A model generated the notes under the pieces. The model was not told where the DNA came from and searched no databases. It saw nothing but the letters and a program-made list of their open reading frames with translations. Positions 35,862 through 45,525 of a DNA stretch of 64,000 nt are shown here, one piece after another (the first letter of the stretch is position 1; each line of letters opens with the position of its first letter). The stretch is taken from positions 2,604,001 through 2,668,000 of the forward strand of contig OZ220486.1 in the NCBI GenBank assembly GCA_965116115.1. The letters run 5' to 3'. Origin of the DNA: JAPOXR01 sp965116115 (GTDB lineage: Bacteria; Pseudomonadota; Alphaproteobacteria; Rhodobacterales; Rhodobacteraceae). The position numbers and the translations under genes were made by a program.

Positions 35862-37586
35862 ATGGGCGGAACATCCAGCGAACATGATTCACTGCTGCTT
35901 TGGGATGCGGTTCTGAAAATGGAAACCAATTTCACTATCCACTTCGTCGATGAAGACACTGTCTTCCGCCATCTGCTGGCGGACAGGGCTTGGGTTGAGA
36001 TCGGCCGTCTGGGCCGCAGCGAATCTTGGGACGGCGTCGCACTGAATGTCATACGCCGCCGCGCGGCGCGGCTCAGTTGCGGCTGCATCGCGACGATCCT
36101 GATCGCAGACAAGGAGCTGGTCAGATACACCTTTCTCACTCCGCCTCACGGCGACCCGGAGCAGACAGTTTCGAGCATCCGGCGGCACCTCGCCATGCTG
36201 ACAGGACAAGACGTCCTACGGTTCGCCGTTGACTGGACGTTCGACGGCCAAGTCGCGCGCATCGCCTATGTCGATACCGCGGAGCTGAAGCAACTGGAGC
36301 AGTTTGTCACGGAGTTTGGCTTCCCTGTCGCAGGCTTCGCCGCCATTCAGGATGACCGCGAAGATTTTCCTCCGGTTCTGTTTCTGGGAACTTCGGAATT
36401 CGGGCGAATCAAGGCGATCTCTGAAGACAGCATCCGCAAAGCGCTCGAATTGCCCGGTCACGGAGCCGCATTCGCTTCAAGGCGGACTGCCGCAATTGCC
36501 GCCGCATTTCTGTCCGGCATGCTGGCTCTTTCAGCATCGTCTATCTATCCCGGCCAAGCTGCAGCCACAGGAGGCGAATCCGGGCGTGCGGGAGCGCAGA
36601 TACTGGACTCGCTTTCCGGCAGTGCCAACTCAACCGGAGAACCGAGGAACAGCGGCGCGGTCTCCAGCCGGATCACCGCGGTCAATGGCTGGCAGTCGGC
36701 GATCGCGGCGGACGCCGAAGGAAATCACATAACAATTTCCGGACGCAATGAAGCGGACAGAGGTTTCGATCCCTCGGCTCTTTCCTTCAAACTGCTTGAT
36801 CTCGCAGCGGTCACAGCTCCGGAAGGCCATGAGCTTTTTCCGGCAGTTCCCGTATTCGCCCCGGCGCGGACAGCCGACGACCCCGGTCTCCAAACAGCCT
36901 CAACTGCGCCCGGACTGGAACCAGCGGCGGATACGGCTCCGGCTGCGGCGACTGTTCAGCCGCAGCCTCAGCAAAGGCCTGAAAACCGCGGAGGCATGCC
37001 CGGGCCGTATTACGGCCACTCTGCGGAGGCTGATATGAAAAAGGACTGGAAGCCGCTGGGGATTAACCGTCCGGTTCTGCGCGAAGGCTCCCGGCGCGAG
37101 ATAAGGGTATTGGCGATCACGCGCCCCGTTCTTCGCCCGGGATCCCGGGCCTCGGAAACTCAGCCGGAAACGGCAACGCAAGAGCATCAGACTGCGGAAG
37201 AACGCATTCGCAACGCCATTCGTGAGAGTCTTGAAAGGGACGAGGAGCCGGCCGGTGGGCCCGACGCTGAACAGCGTCTTAAGCGCCCCAGTCGCAGACC
37301 GGCCCAAGATGCAGCGGCGCAATCCGGATCTTCAAGCCGGACTGACCCGTTTCGAGACAGCCCGCCAGCAGCAGTTGACGGCAGGCTGAACGTGAGCAAA
37401 ACTAGCCTGATCGGCATCTACGGCGAATCAAGCCGCCTGCGCGCATTGGTGCGGCTGCCGAGCGGCAAATTCAAAAATCTTCATGTCGGCGGCAGTTTCA
37501 ACGGCGGCACCGTTGTTGAAATCACCAATTCGTCAGTGACCTACGTCAAGAACGGCGAATCAATTGAACTGCTCATGCAGAATTGA
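35862..37586 (+). CDS. Large membrane protein with PilP-like C-terminal tail
   Basis: A protein of up to 574 residues. The N-terminal about 200 residues form a folded domain resembling an actin-like or GspL/PilM-type periphery (TIHFVDEDTVFRHLL ... RYTFLTPP ... IAYVDTAELKQLEQF). A single membrane segment follows (about 209-227, TAAIAAAFLSGMLALSA), then a long Pro/Ala/Gln-rich linker of low complexity. The C-terminal about 60 residues (SLIGIYGESSRLRALVRLPS, then VTYVKNGESIELLM) resemble the PilP-type domain of alphaproteobacterial proteins sometimes mislabelled as translation initiation factor 2. The function is unknown; a role in envelope or pilus assembly is a guess. ATG codons at 35862 and 35919 are both possible starts. 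Confidence 0.6.
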   Translation: MGGTSSEHDSLLLWDAVLKMETNFTIHFVDEDTVFRHLLADRAWVEIGRLGRSESWDGVALNVIRRRAARLSCGCIATILIADKELVRYTFLTPPHGDPEQTVSSIRRHLAMLTGQDVLRFAVDWTFDGQVARIAYVDTAELKQLEQFVTEFGFPVAGFAAIQDDREDFPPVLFLGTSEFGRIKAISEDSIRKALELPGHGAAFASRRTAAIAAAFLSGMLALSASSIYPGQAAATGGESGRAGAQILDSLSGSANSTGEPRNSGAVSSRITAVNGWQSAIAADAEGNHITISGRNEADRGFDPSALSFKLLDLAAVTAPEGHELFPAVPVFAPARTADDPGLQTASTAPGLEPAADTAPAAATVQPQPQQRPENRGGMPGPYYGHSAEADMKKDWKPLGINRPVLREGSRREIRVLAITRPVLRPGSRASETQPETATQEHQTAEERIRNAIRESLERDEEPAGGPDAEQRLKRPSRRPAQDAAAQSGSSSRTDPFRDSPPAAVDGRLNVSKTSLIGIYGESSRLRALVRLPSGKFKNLHVGGSFNGGTVVEITNSSVTYVKNGESIELLMQN

Positions 37587-37952
37587 CCGAACCGGAAAAG
37601 AGGCAAACCGCCGGAAAAAGCGGTCAACGACGATCTTCCGCACCATATCCACATATGGCCGCGTGATCAGGAACAAGCGGAAAACCTACGGCCTGTGCGA
37701 ATCACCTGAACCGAAGCGTGAGCCGGAATACCGCACCGCTGACGAAGCGGATTCCGGGCCGCAGGCGCTTTTCGCCCTCCCGGATGCGCCGGTCAGGGTC
37801 AACAGCTTGCGTATCACTTCGACAAACTGCCGACTTTTGACATTTTCCCCGCGCAGCAAGCGTGCCGGAGAACGCGTATAGATCATTGTTAATCCGCATG
37901 GCATGTAACAATCATATGAAATAGGGCGATGACATCACGAATGGAGAAATCA
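37587..37952. other. Gene-free stretch
   Basis: About 365 bp between the PilP-like gene and the ATPase gene. Open frames on both strands are short and lack any family signal. No repeat or IS terminus was recognised. Confidence 0.5.
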
Positions 37953-39516
37953 ATGACCCGACGCCGTCTTCCGATCGGGATCCAGGATTTCCGCATGATC
38001 CGGAGCGAGGGTTTCTACTATGTCGACAAAACGCCTCTCATTCGGCAACTGACGGACGGGGGATGCCACTACTTCCTGTCAAGGCCGCGCCGTTTCGGCA
38101 AGAGCCTGCTGCTTGATACGCTTCGTTCTTTGTTCGAGTGCGACGAGCCTCTGTTCCGGGGACTGGATATCCATCCTCACTGGGACTGGCACTCCCCCCA
38201 TCCGGCAGTGCGGCTGAGCTTCGGCGGGATCTACAATGAACCGGATGATATCGAGCGCAGCGTCCTCAACCAGCTGGCGATCATCGAACGCAGTGCCGGT
38301 CTCCCGCCCGCCCCCTGCCAAACTGGCCCCGAACGTCTGCAGGATCTGCTTGACCGCCTGCACAGGGCCGCCGGCCGGCGGGTCGTGGTTCTGGTGGACG
38401 AGTATGACAAGCCGATCCTCGACATGATCGAGGAGCCGGAGCGTGCGGCGGCCAACCGGGACTACCTGCGCGGCTTATACGGCATCATCAAGGACAGCGC
38501 CGAGCATGTCAGCTTCGTCTTCGTCACCGGCGTGAGCATGTTCTCGAAGGTCAGTCTGTTTTCGGGCCTCAACAATCTGAAGGACATCAGCCTTGACCCA
38601 CGCTACGCCGCGATATGCGGCTACAGGGAGAAGGATCTGGACCGGGTCTTCGGCCCCGAGATGGCTGGGCTCGACCGCGATTAAGATCCGCGCTTGGTAT
38701 AACGGCTACCATTGGAGCGGCGGTGAGCGGGTCTACAATCCTTACGACCTGCTCTTGCTTTTTGACTACCGCAAGTTCCAGCCTTACTGGTTCGAGACTG
38801 GCTCTCCAGAGTTCCTGTTCAAGATGCTGATGGAGAAATCCGTGACGCCGATGGAGCTGGAAAACCGAACGGCGGACATGTCGCTCGTCTCCAGGTTCGA
38901 TGTGAACGACATCAGCATCGAGGCCCTTTTCTTCCAGACCGGCTATCTGACCATCGCCGAGGAAGAAGAGGAAGAATTCGACACTTCATACCGGCTGGAT
39001 TATCCTAATCGTGAGGTCAGGATCAGTCTGAACCGCGGGCTGCTTGCTTGGCTAGGGAAGAAGGGACCCGAACCTCTGAGGAGAGGCCGGGAGCTCTGCG
39101 CGCTTCTTGAATCGGGCGATTTCGCCGGCTTCGAAGACAAGCTCCGCGCTTGGATTTCGGGGATACCCAGCGATTGGCACGGCAAGGGCGCCCTCGCGCG
39201 TCATGAGGCTTGGTACGCGAGTCTGCTGTACATGTGCCTGTGCTCGGCCGGTGTTGACCTGAGCGTGGAGGAAGCCTCGAGTCACGGCCGTGTGGACATG
39301 ACGGTGCGGCTCGGCAAGCAGGTCTTCGTGCTGGAATTCAAGATGGCGGAGAGCGCGGACGGTTCGGAAGCGGCAATGGACGCTGCGGTCGCACAGATGC
39401 GCGGCCGGGGATACGCGGAGAAATACCGCGCGGACGACAGGCAAATCTGCCTGATCAGCGTAGCCTGCGGACACAGGGAGCGCAACATCACAGGAATACG
39501 CGCCGAGCCTGCGTAA
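37953..39516 (+). pseudogene. AAA-ATPase/PD-(D/E)XK nuclease family protein, one frameshift
   Basis: Typical start: GIQDFRMIRSEGFYYVDKT, then the P-loop RPRRFGKSLLLDTL and Walker B-like VVVLVDEYDKPI. The frame ends at TAA 38682-38684 after AGLDRD, and the expected continuation KIRAWYNGYHWSGGERVYNP follows one base later. One extra T in gcgattaag explains it. The C-terminal nuclease shows VDMTVRLGKQVFVLEFK and YAEKYRADDRQICLISVACG. Without the shift the product would be about 520 residues. The family is widespread in symbionts and gut bacteria; its role is unclear. The ATG at 37953 has GGAG 6 bases upstream. Confidence 0.85.
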
Positions 39517-39624
39517 ACGAAAACAGCGGTCCTGATCACTAATGGCATTGAATTTATCCGCGGCATGCCCGGCATTCTCCTCAGGACTGCCCGCGGAACC
39601 GCATCAGCGCCGAACGGTTCGCGG

Positions 39625-39672
39625 GCCAGCCGCCCCTGCCGCGCTGAACTTAACGCGGCAGGGGCGGCTGGC
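39625..39672 (+). terminator. Strong 19-bp hairpin
   Basis: Left arm 39625-39643 and right arm 39654-39672 are perfectly complementary over 19 bp (core gccgcccctgccgcg), with a 10-base loop. The sequence ggattttc follows. It lies 110 bp after the ATPase/nuclease pseudogene and 370 bp before prpE. Its stability argues for transcription termination or a structured RNA; the T-run is weak. Confidence 0.55.
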
Positions 39673-40044
39673 GGATTTTCACGTCTGCGCGGCAATTCGG
39701 CGATCTGCGCTCAGAGCGCACCGGAAACCGGGCCGGGCCGCGATGGTCAGACGGCGGTTGCCGAAACGCGGATTGAGATATAATCCGGTTTTCAACAGAC
39801 TGACCGGAAACGATGGGTTTTGCGCATGCGGCATGTTCCCGGAATTGAGGCGCAGGTCGGCGAATCGACCGAAACCGCCCGCCCGAGCTGTTTCACTTTC
39901 GGCAGAAGCCGGACGTTCGCCACCGCCGGGAAACGTGCATGACCGGCATGCGCGCCGTGTGTCGAGATTGCTCGGGCGGGAGGCTAAAACGCAGACGCGG
40001 CTTGGCGCGAATCGGACCGCCGGCCTGATTCAGAGGAGGCAGCG
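39673..40044. other. Upstream region of prpE
   Basis: Nothing recognised in about 370 bp except aggaggc just before the prpE start. A promoter is expected here, but I could not pick out boxes. Confidence 0.4.
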
Positions 40045-41973
40045 ATGAATTCAAAGCCCGGCAGACACCGTCCGGCAGGATTCCGGTATCGGGAGATCTA
40101 TGACCGCTGGCGACGGGACCCAGATGCATTCTGGATGGAATCCGCCGAAGCGCTGGACTGGATCAAAAAACCGACCAAAGCGCTGTTTGACGATAATGCG
40201 CCGTTTTACGGATGGTTCGACGACGGTGAAATCAACGCTTGCTGGAATGCTGTCGACCGGCATGTCGAAAACGGACTTGGTCAGCAAACCGCGATCATTT
40301 ACGACAGCCCGGTGACCGGCGTCAAACAGACCCTCACCTATGATGAACTGCTTGACGAAGTCTCGCGGATCGCAGGCGCCATGAGCGCCCGCGGAATCTC
40401 CGCCGGCGACCGGGTGATCATCTACATGCCGATGATTCCGGAAGCGGTCATCGCCATGCTTGCCTGCGCCCGCATCGGCGCCGTGCATTCTGTGGTGTTC
40501 GGCGGATTCGCGGCGCCTGAACTCGCCGTGCGGCTTTCGCACTGCCGCGCGAAAGCCGTCCTGTCCGCATCCTGCGGCATAGAACCCAACCGCGTGATCG
40601 GATATAAACCTCTTTTGGAAGAGGCGGTCAAGCTTTCCAGTCACAAGCCGGAATTCTGCGTTATCTTTCAGCGCGCCGCTGAAACCGCAGAACTGGTCGC
40701 CGGCAGAGACGCGGACTGGAATGATTTCAGACGCGAAGCGGATCCTGCCGAATGCGTTCCGCTTCCGGGCGGCCACCCCGCCTATATCCTCTACACGTCG
40801 GGCACGACCGGCCTTCCTAAAGGCGTTGTGCGGCCGACCGCCGGCCATGCGGTCGCACTGCACTGGACGATGAAAAACATCTACGGCCTTGATCCGGGAG
40901 AAGTTTTCTGGGCCGCATCGGATGTCGGCTGGGTGGTCGGCCATTCGTACATCTGCTATGGGCCGCTGATAACCGCCAACCCGACCCTTGTGTACGAGGG
41001 CAAGCCGGTCGGCACTCCCGACGCGGGTTCGTACTGGCGGGTGATTTCAGAATACGGCGTCAAAGCTCTGTTCACCGCCCCGACAGCGTTCCGGGCCATA
41101 AAACGCGAAGATCCAAACGGCGAACTTCCCGGAAAATTCGATTTGAGCGGATTCCGCACTCTGTTCCTAGCCGGCGAAAGGGCAGATCCGGATACGATTG
41201 AATGGGCGGAAAGACATCTGAAGGTGCCGGTCATCGATCACTGGTGGCAAACTGAAACCGGCTGGGCGATTGCCTCAAACCCGGTCGGAATCGAACTCCT
41301 TCCTGTCAAACCGGGCTCGCCGTCGCTGCCGATGCCGGGATATGAAGTTCGGGTTCTGGACAGTCTGGGGAACGAGAAGCCGCGCGGCGAGCTGGGAACG
41401 ATCGCCGTGAAGCTGCCGCTGCCGCCGGGAACGCTTTCCACAATGTGGGAAGCGGATGACCGCTACAGGGACGGATATCTGGCGGAATTTCCGGGCTACT
41501 ACAACACCGGCGACGCGGGCATAATGGATGAAGACGGATATATCTTTGTCATGTCGCGGGTCGACGACATCATCAATGTAGCCGGCCACCGTCTGTCAAC
41601 CGGGGCTCTCGAAGAGGTGTTGGCAAGCCATCCCGACATCGCCGAGTGCGCTGTCATCGGCGTCCAGGACGTTTTGAAAGGACAGCTGCCGCTGGCTCTT
41701 GTCTGTCTCAATGCCGGAACCACAGCCGGCCATGCTGCGATTCTGACGGACTGCGTTGATCTGGTGCGCAGCAAAATCGGACCCGTCGCCGCTTTCCGCC
41801 AAGCTGTCGTGGTTGACCGGCTGCCCAAAACCCGTTCCGGGAAAATCCTCCGCGCGACCATGGCGAAGATCGCTGACGGAGTTGACTTCAAGCTGCCGCC
41901 CACGATTGATGATCCGGCAGTCATCGGGGAAATCGAAACCGCGCTGAAGTCGCTGGGCTACCCAAGAAGCTGA
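40045..41973 (+). CDS. prpE: Propionyl-CoA synthetase
   Basis: Activates propionate to propionyl-CoA with ATP through a propionyl-adenylate. It has 642 residues in the acetyl-CoA-synthetase-like family. The P-loop is YTSGTTGLPKGVV at about 250-262. Further adenylate-forming motifs are HWWQTETGW, YYNTGD and MSRVDDIINVAGHR; the adenylation lysine is in TRSGKILRATM. The lack of the acetyl-CoA synthetase N-terminal extension, and FRYREIYDRW at the start, fit PrpE. The ATG follows AGGAGG by about 6 bases. With the carboxylase and mutase genes nearby it forms a propionate route to succinyl-CoA. Confidence 0.9.
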   Translation: MNSKPGRHRPAGFRYREIYDRWRRDPDAFWMESAEALDWIKKPTKALFDDNAPFYGWFDDGEINACWNAVDRHVENGLGQQTAIIYDSPVTGVKQTLTYDELLDEVSRIAGAMSARGISAGDRVIIYMPMIPEAVIAMLACARIGAVHSVVFGGFAAPELAVRLSHCRAKAVLSASCGIEPNRVIGYKPLLEEAVKLSSHKPEFCVIFQRAAETAELVAGRDADWNDFRREADPAECVPLPGGHPAYILYTSGTTGLPKGVVRPTAGHAVALHWTMKNIYGLDPGEVFWAASDVGWVVGHSYICYGPLITANPTLVYEGKPVGTPDAGSYWRVISEYGVKALFTAPTAFRAIKREDPNGELPGKFDLSGFRTLFLAGERADPDTIEWAERHLKVPVIDHWWQTETGWAIASNPVGIELLPVKPGSPSLPMPGYEVRVLDSLGNEKPRGELGTIAVKLPLPPGTLSTMWEADDRYRDGYLAEFPGYYNTGDAGIMDEDGYIFVMSRVDDIINVAGHRLSTGALEEVLASHPDIAECAVIGVQDVLKGQLPLALVCLNAGTTAGHAAILTDCVDLVRSKIGPVAAFRQAVVVDRLPKTRSGKILRATMAKIADGVDFKLPPTIDDPAVIGEIETALKSLGYPRS

Positions 41974-42057
41974 AAAACACACCTGCGGCGGTAATCGCCG
42001 CAATGACGAAACAAGCAGATACAGCCGGCGGCGACGTCGCATAGAGGATCCGACTGC

Positions 42058-42690
42058 ATGACCAACCATCTGACAATCGTCCGTCACCCGCTCATTCAGC
42101 ACAAACTCACGCTGATGCGGCGCAAGGAAACATCCACCGCGGTGTTCCGGCAGCTGCTGCGTGAAATCAGCATGCTGCTGGCCTACGAAGTTACGCGTGA
42201 CCTTGATGTCGCGCCGCGCCGCATAGAAACCCCGCTGATGGAGATGGAGGCTCCGTGTCTGGCCGGCAAGAAACTAGCTCTGATATCCATTCTGAGGGCG
42301 GGAAACGGATTGCTGGACGGAGTTCTGGAGCTGATCCCGTCAGCGCGGGTCGGCTATATCGGACTTTTCCGCAACGAAGATACGCTGCAGGCCGTGGAGT
42401 ATTATTTCAAAGTGCCCACTGAACTTGACGACCGGCTGGTGATCGTCCTGGATCCGATGCTGGCGACCGGCAATTCCGTGGTCGCCGCACTGGAACGGCT
42501 GAAGGCTGCCGGCGCAGGGCGGATCCGCTTCATGTGTCTGCTGGCCGCTCCGGAAGGTGTCGGGAATATGAAAAAGGCCCATCCCGATGTTCCCATCGTC
42601 ACGGCTGCCCTTGATACGATGCTGAATGAAAAAGGCTATATTCTGCCTGGCCTCGGAGACGCCGGAGACCGGCTATACGGAACCAAATGA
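42058..42690 (+). CDS. upp: Uracil phosphoribosyltransferase
   Basis: Salvages uracil to UMP with PRPP. It has 210 residues, the usual size. Signatures are SILRAGNGLLDG, the PRPP loop VLDPMLATGNS and the uracil-binding C-terminus YILPGLGDAGDRLYG. It lies 84 bp after prpE in the same direction and meets guaD head to head at the 3' end (18 bp apart). Pairing with guanine deaminase suggests a nucleobase salvage locus. Confidence 0.95.
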   Translation: MTNHLTIVRHPLIQHKLTLMRRKETSTAVFRQLLREISMLLAYEVTRDLDVAPRRIETPLMEMEAPCLAGKKLALISILRAGNGLLDGVLELIPSARVGYIGLFRNEDTLQAVEYYFKVPTELDDRLVIVLDPMLATGNSVVAALERLKAAGAGRIRFMCLLAAPEGVGNMKKAHPDVPIVTAALDTMLNEKGYILPGLGDAGDRLYGTK

Positions 42691-42708
42691 GCCTGTGCCG
42701 GACGGCAG

Positions 42709-44007
42709 TCAGCCCGGTTTTGCCTGCCTCCCCCCGATCCAGACCGCTCTGACTGCCCTGTCATCTCCCATCATAACTGTCGGGAACAGTTCTTCCCAGA
42801 TATCTTCCGCGCGTTCGGCGCGCGCTGCGATCGCCTCTGTTGAGCGGAGGTCAAGAACCGTGATGTCCGCCTCGCTTCCCGGCTCGAGGCCGCCGATCTC
42901 TGAGCGCAGGTGGAGCGCATCGGCATTGGCTGCCGTTGCCAGCCAGATCAGATGCGCGGGATGCAACCGAGATCCGTTCAACTGGCTGATCTCATAAGCC
43001 GCGGCCATGGTCCGCAGCATAGAATATGACGATCCGCCGCCTGTGTCCGTCGCCAGCCCTACGGTCTGGCCCTCCGATTTCAGACCGGCCGTGTCGAACA
43101 GCCCTGACCCGATAAACAGGTTGGAGGTCGGACAATGAATCAACGCGCCGCCTGACGCAAGCAGCCGCCGGCGTTCTCGGGCGGTGAGGTGAATCGCATG
43201 TCCGTAGAGTCCCCGTTCTCCGACCAAGCCGCAGTTTTCATAAACATCAAGATAGTCTCTCGCTTCCGGAAACAGCCGTTTCACCGCTTCGATTTCCTCA
43301 GTCTGCTCACTCAGATGCGTCTGCATGAGGCAGTCTGGAAACTCCGACCAAAGGCTGCCGAGGACAAACAGCTGTTCGGTGGAGGATGTCAGCGCGAACC
43401 GGGGTGAAATGACATAGGACAGCCGGTTTCTTCCATGCCACTTCTCCAGCAAACGTTTTGACTCGTCATAACTCGCGGCGGCGGTATCCAGGAGATCCGG
43501 CGGCGCGTTGCGGTCCATGCAGACCTTGCCGGCCAGCGCGCGCATTCCCAAGCGCTCCGCTTCTTCGAAAATCGCATCGACGCTTTCCGGGTGAGTCGTG
43601 CAGAAAGAGCAGACAGTCGTGGTTCCGTTGGCAATCAGCAGCTTCAGGTAGCGGCGGGCGATGTCGGATGCGTATCCGCGGTCGCCGAACTTCGCTTCTT
43701 CAGGGAATGTATGACTGTTCAACCAGTCCAGAAGCCCTTTTTCCCAGCTAGCGATGATCGCGGTCTGCGGAAAATGGGCATGAGCATCGACGAATCCGGC
43801 CATGATGAGATCCCGGCCGTAATCGCGGCGTTCGGCACCGGGATAATTTGCTGTCAGGCGCTCCGCGTCCCCCGCGTCGGCGATCTTGCCGTCCCGGAGA
43901 AGGACCGCGCCGCGCGTCAAATGACGCGCGGCCGCGGCCGGAGACGACTTGAAAGGATCGTCATTGAACGAGAGCGTCTGTCCGAGCAGCAAATGTGTTT
44001 CCGTCAA
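42709..44007 (-). CDS. guaD: Guanine deaminase
   Basis: Converts guanine to xanthine. It is a zinc amidohydrolase of 432 residues when started at TTG 44007, which has GGGAG about 8 bases upstream. The open frame extends 115 codons further, but that part is antiframe of mgtE. Metal ligands: FVDAHAHFPQ, MQTHLSEQTEE, YGHAIHL and LATDTGGGSSYS. A Cys-rich helper motif, TTTVCSFCTTHPES, is typical of GuaD. The gene diverges from mgtE. Confidence 0.92.
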   Translation of the reverse strand: MTETHLLLGQTLSFNDDPFKSSPAAAARHLTRGAVLLRDGKIADAGDAERLTANYPGAERRDYGRDLIMAGFVDAHAHFPQTAIIASWEKGLLDWLNSHTFPEEAKFGDRGYASDIARRYLKLLIANGTTTVCSFCTTHPESVDAIFEEAERLGMRALAGKVCMDRNAPPDLLDTAAASYDESKRLLEKWHGRNRLSYVISPRFALTSSTEQLFVLGSLWSEFPDCLMQTHLSEQTEEIEAVKRLFPEARDYLDVYENCGLVGERGLYGHAIHLTARERRRLLASGGALIHCPTSNLFIGSGLFDTAGLKSEGQTVGLATDTGGGSSYSMLRTMAAAYEISQLNGSRLHPAHLIWLATAANADALHLRSEIGGLEPGSEADITVLDLRSTEAIAARAERAEDIWEELFPTVMMGDDRAVRAVWIGGRQAKPG

Positions 44008-44148
44008 CTCCGCGTCTCCCGCATCTTCAGACTGCCCGTATCCGAATTCGGGCGCCCGGTCCCGCGCCGTGATACGATTCCATGTTGTATGTTGTGTTCC
44101 GAGGAACTGCGATAAACTTTGGCGGATGCTGATCAAGAGGAGGCGGAA

Positions 44149-45522
44149 ATGACGCAGAGCGGGGACAATTCCACGAATCCAATGACTCCGGTCACTGCGT
44201 ATCTTGCGGACGATATCAGAAAAGCTGTTGAGAATCATGACCGGAACCGGCTGATCCAACTCTTGGAACCGGTTCATGAAGCCGACATCGCCGACCTGCT
44301 GGAACAGATCGGCCCGGATCAGCGCCGCGGAGCGATCGCGCTTTGGGGACACGGATTAGGCGGCGAGGTGCTGTCGGAACTCGAAGAGCCCGTGCAGGCG
44401 GAAGTTATGGCGCAGTTGCCGTCCGACCAGCTGGCCGAGGCCATCCGGGAACTGGATTCTGACGACCTTGTGGATATTGTCGGAGACCTGGCGGCCGAAC
44501 AGCGACAGGCGGTTCTCGCAGGTCTGGATGATTCTCACCGGGCCGCGATTGAACAGTCTCTGCGTTATCCAGACGAAAGCGCCGGACGGCTCATGCAGCG
44601 GGAAATCGTCATGGTTCCCGCCCACTGGAATGTCGGCGAGGCCATTGACCACATGAGGAGTTCCTCCCGTCTGCCGGAACAGTTCTACCATCTCATTCTC
44701 ACCGATCCCAAGGCCCGCCTGGCGGGAATTGTCTCCCTCGGGCGATTGATGGCATCCGACCGCATGACCAAGCTGGCCGATATCGTTGACGAAGACTGCC
44801 GCCCCATCAAGGCTGCGGAATCGCAGAAGGATGTCGCTTACGCTTTCAACCAGTATCATCTGATTTCCGCACCGGTTCTGGATGACGGCGGCCGGGTCGC
44901 GGGCGTCATCACCATTGACGACGCGATGACAGTTCTTGACGAAGAAGCCGAAGAGGACATTCTGAGGCTTGCCGGAGTGGGCGATGAAAGTCTTTCCGAA
45001 CGGGTTTCGGAAATCGCTCTGCAGCGGTTCCCGTGGCTGATCGTCAATCTTGCCACAGCCGTCGTCGCGTCTCTGGTCATCGACCGGTTTTCCCACGCCA
45101 TCGAGACGCTCGTGGCGCTGGCCGTCCTGATGCCGATCGTCGCATCGATGGGCGGCAACGCGGGAACCCAGTCGCTGACTGTAGCGGTCAGGGCCTTGGC
45201 GACACGGGACCTGACGCGCTCGAATGTCTTCCGTGTCATACGCCGTGAAACTCTGGTCGGCGTCCTGAACGGAATTCTGTTCGCGGTGATCACCGGAGTC
45301 ATCGGACTGGTCTGGTTCGGAGCGCCGATTCTCGGAGCCGTGATGGGACTGGCCATGGCGATCACCATGACAGCAGCCGGCATTGCGGGAATTCTCATTC
45401 CACTGGGTTTCAACAGAATCCGAATTGATCCGGCTCTGGCGTCAGGGGTGTTTTTGACAACTGTCACTGACTGCGTGGGCTTTCTCGCCTTCCTCGGACT
45501 AGCGGCGGTGATCCTGCTGTAG
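44149..45522 (+). CDS. mgtE: Magnesium transporter MgtE
   Basis: A Mg2+ channel gated by cytoplasmic Mg2+ binding. I choose ATG 44149, preceded by AGGAGG at 5-6 bases, giving 457 residues. Order of domains: an N-terminal helical superhelix (ADIADLLEQIGPDQRRG), a CBS pair (MLQREIV-like MQREIVMVPAHWNVGEAI, and HLISAPVLDDGGRVAGVITI), a plug helix, and five membrane helices with the pore motif PIVASMGGNAGTQSLTVAVR. The 3' end is 3 bp from the convergent mutase gene. Intact. Confidence 0.95.
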   Translation: MTQSGDNSTNPMTPVTAYLADDIRKAVENHDRNRLIQLLEPVHEADIADLLEQIGPDQRRGAIALWGHGLGGEVLSELEEPVQAEVMAQLPSDQLAEAIRELDSDDLVDIVGDLAAEQRQAVLAGLDDSHRAAIEQSLRYPDESAGRLMQREIVMVPAHWNVGEAIDHMRSSSRLPEQFYHLILTDPKARLAGIVSLGRLMASDRMTKLADIVDEDCRPIKAAESQKDVAYAFNQYHLISAPVLDDGGRVAGVITIDDAMTVLDEEAEEDILRLAGVGDESLSERVSEIALQRFPWLIVNLATAVVASLVIDRFSHAIETLVALAVLMPIVASMGGNAGTQSLTVAVRALATRDLTRSNVFRVIRRETLVGVLNGILFAVITGVIGLVWFGAPILGAVMGLAMAITMTAAGIAGILIPLGFNRIRIDPALASGVFLTTVTDCVGFLAFLGLAAVILL

Positions 45523-45525
45523 ATG

